A stretch of 8,505 nucleotides of DNA from Betaproteobacteria bacterium (GTDB lineage Bacteria > Pseudomonadota > Gammaproteobacteria > Burkholderiales > Casimicrobiaceae), in assembly GCA_005889025.1 (NCBI GenBank), contig VBCZ01000290.1:1-8505 (forward strand), in the 5' to 3' direction. Shown here in pieces: positions 6,093 to 8,505 of this stretch. Position 1 is the first letter of the stretch. Each line of letters starts with the position of its first letter. A model generated the notes under the pieces. That model had not been told where the DNA came from. It searched no databases and saw only the letters and a list, made by a program, of their open reading frames with translations. The translations under genes and the position numbers were made by a program.

Positions 6093-6120
6093 ACTCTAGA
6101 CTCAGCGATTGATCCGTCAA
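6093..6120 (-). promoter_or_regulatory. Candidate sigma-70 promoter of the LuxR-type regulator
   Basis: On the minus strand, TTGACG (6120 down to 6115, 5 of 6 to consensus) and TAGAGT (6098 down to 6093, 4 of 6) are separated by 16 bp. The predicted start is about 6086, giving a leader of about 49 nt that includes the GGGGG ribosome binding site. The -35 lies within a small TTGA/TCAA dyad (6109-6120). Confidence 0.45.
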
Positions 6121-6142
6121 CTGTAGGAAGTGTCAGGTGAAT

Positions 6143-6155
6143 TTGTGTCGCACAA
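6143..6155. repeat. Perfect 5-bp-arm dyad TTGTG-TCG-CACAA
   Basis: TTGTG (6143-6147) and CACAA (6151-6155) flank a 3-bp centre, and TTGTG recurs at 6158-6162. The dyad lies in the divergent region, about 60 bp upstream of the predicted start of the regulator gene and well upstream of the SYLF gene promoter. It could be an operator; the ligand protein is unknown. Confidence 0.3.
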
Positions 6156-6280
6156 CTTTTGTGGAAAATAGGAAGCCTTTCGATGGTTGTCAAAGCGCAT
6201 TGCGTTCAAACGCGTACTCTCGGGATCTCGACAAGACGCCGGTGCCAGGATGTGCGGATGGGGCGCAGATGCCTCCGCAG

Positions 6281-6309
6281 TTGACATCGACGCGCCCCGC
6301 TCCTACGTT
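6281..6309 (+). promoter_or_regulatory. Candidate promoter of the SYLF protein gene
   Basis: A perfect -35 hexamer TTGACA (6281-6286) is followed after 17 bp by TACGTT (6304-6309), which matches -10 at 3 of 6 positions. The predicted start, about 6316, gives a leader of about 25 nt that holds the GGAGG ribosome binding site (6330-6334). This supports ATG 6341 as the gene start. Confidence 0.4.
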
Positions 6310-6340
6310 GTCGCTTGTAAACGGAGTTCGGAGGCTGTTC

Positions 6341-7027
6341 ATGGAACGAAGGATGCGTATCTTTGCAGTCACGCTCGCGGCCGCGTTCCTCAATGCATGG
6401 GCTGCATCACCCTCGTTTGCGCAAGCCGATCAGCGCAGGCTGGTGAGCGCAGCGACGCTTACGCTGTCGAATTTTCTCAACGACGGCGATATGACCTGGC
6501 TCAATCGCAATCTGGGGCGCGCAAGGGCGGTCGTCATTGCACCACACATCACAAAGGCGGGATTCATCTTCGGCGGTTCGGGCGGGCGCGCTGTGGTCTT
6601 TGCGCGCGACGCGAAGACGGGCAAGTGGGTGGGTCCGGCTTTCTATACCCTTGTCACTGCAAGCGTCGGTTTCCAGGCGGGGATTTCAATTTCCGAGATG
6701 GTGACGCTGGTGATGACCGACAAGGGCCTCAATTCGCTGTTGTCGGATTCCTTCAAGATGGGAGGCGACGCGTCGGTCGCAGCCGGCCCGATCGGCGCCG
6801 GCGCGCAATCCAATCTCGTCGCTGATTTCATTTCGTTCAGCCGATCGCACGGGATCTACGGTGGGCTCAACCTCGACGGCACCGTCGCGTCGACGTCCGA
6901 CGAGTGGAACAGGCTCTATTACGGGAAACCCGTGCATGCGCACGACATCCTGATCAGAAACAGCGTGCGCAACAAGCAGTCGACGGAATTGCAGAATCTC
7001 CTCGCCATCGGTCGCAGGAAACCTTGA
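6341..7027 (+). CDS. Secreted SYLF (Ysc84-like) domain protein
   Basis: This encodes a 228-residue precursor of the bacterial SYLF/Ysc84 family, whose members are exported lipid-binding proteins of mostly unclear role. The N-terminus is basic (MERRMR), followed by a hydrophobic core and a likely cleavage site after A27 (SPSFA|QAD), so export to the periplasm or outer membrane is expected. The SYLF domain fills the rest: AGFIFGGSGGRAVVFARD, then PAFYTLVTASVGFQAGIS, then DASVAAGPIGAGAQ and SFSRSHGIYGGLNLDGTV, followed by YYGKPVHAHDILI. All are usual family blocks. ATG 6341 has GGAGG at the right spacing (6330-6334); the frame is open back to a GTG at 6137, but that part looks non-coding and includes the promoter. 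Some family members end near the YYGKPV...DIL block; here a short polar tail (KQSTELQNLLAIGRRKP) follows. No intrinsic terminator is visible after the stop. Confidence 0.92.
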   Translation: MERRMRIFAVTLAAAFLNAWAASPSFAQADQRRLVSAATLTLSNFLNDGDMTWLNRNLGRARAVVIAPHITKAGFIFGGSGGRAVVFARDAKTGKWVGPAFYTLVTASVGFQAGISISEMVTLVMTDKGLNSLLSDSFKMGGDASVAAGPIGAGAQSNLVADFISFSRSHGIYGGLNLDGTVASTSDEWNRLYYGKPVHAHDILIRNSVRNKQSTELQNLLAIGRRKP

Positions 7028-7279
7028 ACTTGCCGGATCCACCGCGCGCCGGCACGTCACGTCCGACAACAGAGAAACCGCGCCCCGTCATCGTCTTCTA
7101 GCGATCCTCTCGGCGCCGACGGAAGCTCGCGTATTCCGCGCAGCAACTGCAGCGGCCCGGATTCTCGGACGCGAGGCAGGCTTGCAGCGCTATCAGGGCG
7201 CGTGGGCACTCGACCGGCGTCCAACGCATCGCGGGGCCTTCGGGTAATCTACGGTCTTTGTTCGCGCCCGCGTTTCGCC

Positions 7280-8205
7280 ATGCTCGTCTACATCATCCGT
7301 CGCAGCCTGCAGGCCGTGCTGGTCCTTCTTGTCATGTCGGTGATCGTTTTTGTCGGCGTTTACGCGATCGGAAATCCCATCGACATCCTCATCAATCCGC
7401 AGGCCGATCAAACCGAACGCGAGCTCGCCATTGCCACTCTGGGCCTGGACAAGCCGCTGTGGACGCAGTATGGAAAGTTTCTGCTCGGCGCGGTGCATGG
7501 AGATCTGGGCCGATCCTTCGTCCATAGCACACCGGCGCTGGGCTTGATACTCGAGCGCATGCCGGCGACGCTGGAGCTCGCCATCGCGGCGATGCTCATT
7601 GCAATCGTGCTGGGCATTCCGCTGGGTCTTTGGGCAGGGCTCAAGCCGAACTCGATCGCGGGCCGCTCGATAATGGCCGGCTCTATCCTCGGATTTTCCC
7701 TGCCGACGTTCTGGGTCGGCTTGATGCTGATCATGGTGTTCTCGGTGATGCTCGGATGGCTTCCTTCCAACGGCCGCGGCCCGACCACCATGCTCTTCCG
7801 CATTCCGGTCAGCTTCTTGTCGCTGGAGGGATGGCGGCACCTGATCATGCCGGCAACCAATCTCGCGCTGTTCAAGCTCGCGCTTCTGATACGGTTGACG
7901 CGCGCCGGAACGCGCGAGGCGCTGCTCCAGGACTACGTCAAGTTCGCACGCGCCAGATTCCTGTCGTCACCGTCATCGGCCTCGAATTCGGGTCGGTGAT
8001 CGCTTTCGCCATCGTCACCGAAAGTGTGTTCGCGTGGCCCGGAATGGGAAAGCTTCTGATCGACTCGATCAATCTCCTCGATCGTCCGATCATCGTTGCC
8101 TATCTGCTGGTGATCGTATGCATGTTCATCGTGATCAACTTGATCGTTGACGTGATGTATTCGGCGCTGGACCCGCGCGTGCGCCTGGTCGACAGCACGA
8201 GCTGA
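7280..8205 (+). pseudogene. DppB-like ABC transporter permease, broken by an internal deletion with frame change
   Basis: This is a membrane permease of the DppB/OppB family (peptide/nickel-type importers). The 5' part (7280-7954, 225 codons) reads from MLVYIIRRSLQAVLVLL through several TM segments (SILGFSLPTFWVGLMLIMVF) to EALLQDYVKFARA. The 3' part continues one frame over from 7957 (IPVVTVIGLEFGSVIAFAIV... to ALDPRVRL), stopping at 8205. If the upstream frame is followed it stops at 7999. In the family about 18 residues normally lie between ARA and IPVV (the KGL...R..VLKN.L segment). Here only 2 nt remain, so about 52 nt are missing rather than a single base. The lost piece is the core of the cytoplasmic EAA loop that docks on the ATPase, so even a frame-corrected product should be inactive. 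With the piece restored the protein would be about 325 residues, normal for the family. ATG 7280 fits the family N-terminus but has no clear Shine-Dalgarno. An assembly error is a real alternative. Confidence 0.8.
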
Positions 8206-8207
8206 CC

Positions 8208-8505
8208 ATGGCGAACGAGCAGACGCCATTCAAGCGCATCGCAAGCGATTTCGCGGCGAACCCGATCGCGGTGTTCGGGCTGACCCTGCTCGGACTCGTC
8301 GTGCTTACCGCGCTTCTTGCGCCGTTGATCTCGCCACAGAATCCCTATGACCTCGCACAACTCGATGTAATGGAAGGTCGGCTGCCACCCGGGTCGGCGT
8401 CACCCGCCGGCGGCAGATTCTGGCTCGGAACCGACGACCAGGGACGCGACATGCTGTCGGCGATCTTCTACGGGTTGCGCATCAGCCTGACGGTTGGCGT
8501 CGTAA
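8208..8505 (+). CDS. DppC-like ABC transporter permease (3' partial)
   Basis: This is the first 99 codons of the second permease of a peptide/nickel-type ABC importer; the window ends within the gene (family length about 290-300 residues). Residues of note are the N-terminal NPIAVFGLTLLGLVVLTALL, which forms the first membrane segment, then LAPLISPQNPYDLAQLDVM, and FWLGTDDQGRDMLSAIFYGL followed by RISLTVGVV, the family's hallmark block before TM2. ATG 8208 is 2 nt after the stop of the DppB-like reading frame, so the two permeases share an operon and would normally pair as a heterodimer. With its partner broken, this gene could only work with another DppB-like protein. The substrate cannot be inferred from this part. 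Confidence 0.93.
   Translation, partial: MANEQTPFKRIASDFAANPIAVFGLTLLGLVVLTALLAPLISPQNPYDLAQLDVMEGRLPPGSASPAGGRFWLGTDDQGRDMLSAIFYGLRISLTVGVV

Noticed and set aside
6137..6340. Upstream extension of the SYLF gene to GTG 6137
   Set aside because: It would put a 68-residue unrelated sequence before a normal signal peptide. GGAGG before ATG 6341 and a TTGACA promoter in between favour the shorter form.
7193..7840. Minus-strand open frame of 215 codons opposite the DppB-like gene
   Set aside because: Its composition is full of Arg, His, Asp and Glu, typical of the antisense of a membrane protein gene, and it has no domain.
7930..7999. Programmed ribosomal frameshifting in the DppB-like gene
   Set aside because: There is no slippery heptamer or downstream pseudoknot at the junction, and about 18 conserved residues are absent, which a frameshift would not restore.
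1..8505. CRISPR array, tRNA or rRNA, transposase, prophage or attachment sites
   Set aside because: I found no spaced direct repeats, tRNA-like cloverleaf, rRNA segments or mobile-element genes in either strand by reading.

Overview
The window is GC-rich, densely coding chromosomal DNA, most likely from a betaproteobacterium (Burkholderiales-like). This rests on the GlcF, OmpR/EnvZ and DppB/DppC-type sequences and is an inference from remembered family sequences, not a search. There is no phage, IS element, CRISPR array, rRNA or tRNA. The content is mostly ordinary housekeeping and envelope genes.

Layout. (1) 1-2000, plus strand: a tight three-gene run made of the 3' part of glcF (glycolate oxidase Fe-S subunit), a 4HBT/YbgC-type thioesterase starting 2 nt after the glcF stop, and a GNAT acetyltransferase joined to it by an ATGA overlap. 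(2) 2039-4107, minus strand: ompR followed by envZ, overlapping by 4 nt; envZ probably starts at TTG. (3) 4108-4410: a divergent regulatory region with a 46-bp imperfect palindrome and three GTTACA words, between ompR and a Spy/CpxP-like periplasmic protein gene at 4411-4923 on the plus strand. (4) 4924-5377: no protein gene. A strong intrinsic terminator ends the spy-like gene, and then comes a promoter-like sequence, a highly foldable segment and a second plus-strand terminator. I read this as an orphan small RNA. (5) 5378-6037, minus strand: an orphan NarL/LuxR-type response regulator. (6) 6038-6340: a divergent intergenic region with promoter-like sequences for both flanking genes, a hairpin in the regulator's leader and a perfect TTGTG/CACAA dyad. 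(7) 6341-7027, plus strand: a secreted SYLF (Ysc84) domain protein. (8) 7028-7279: nothing recognisable. (9) 7280-8505, plus strand: a DppB-like permease gene broken by a deletion that shifts the frame, then the start of a DppC-like permease that runs off the window.

How the genes fit together. EnvZ senses at the inner membrane and phosphorylates OmpR. Its divergent neighbour is a periplasmic chaperone-like protein, and the GTTACA words in the shared intergenic region suggest, but do not prove, that OmpR controls it. The glcF group belongs to glycolate oxidation. The permease pair belongs to a peptide/nickel-type ABC importer.

Main oddities. The first is the candidate sRNA at about 5115-5265, with a 12-bp stem that includes two G-U pairs and C-rich unpaired strands. 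The second is a pair of similarly sized losses inside conserved blocks: about 21 residues in frame in glcF, and about 52 nt with a frame change in the DppB-like gene. These could be real decay or an assembly or read artefact.
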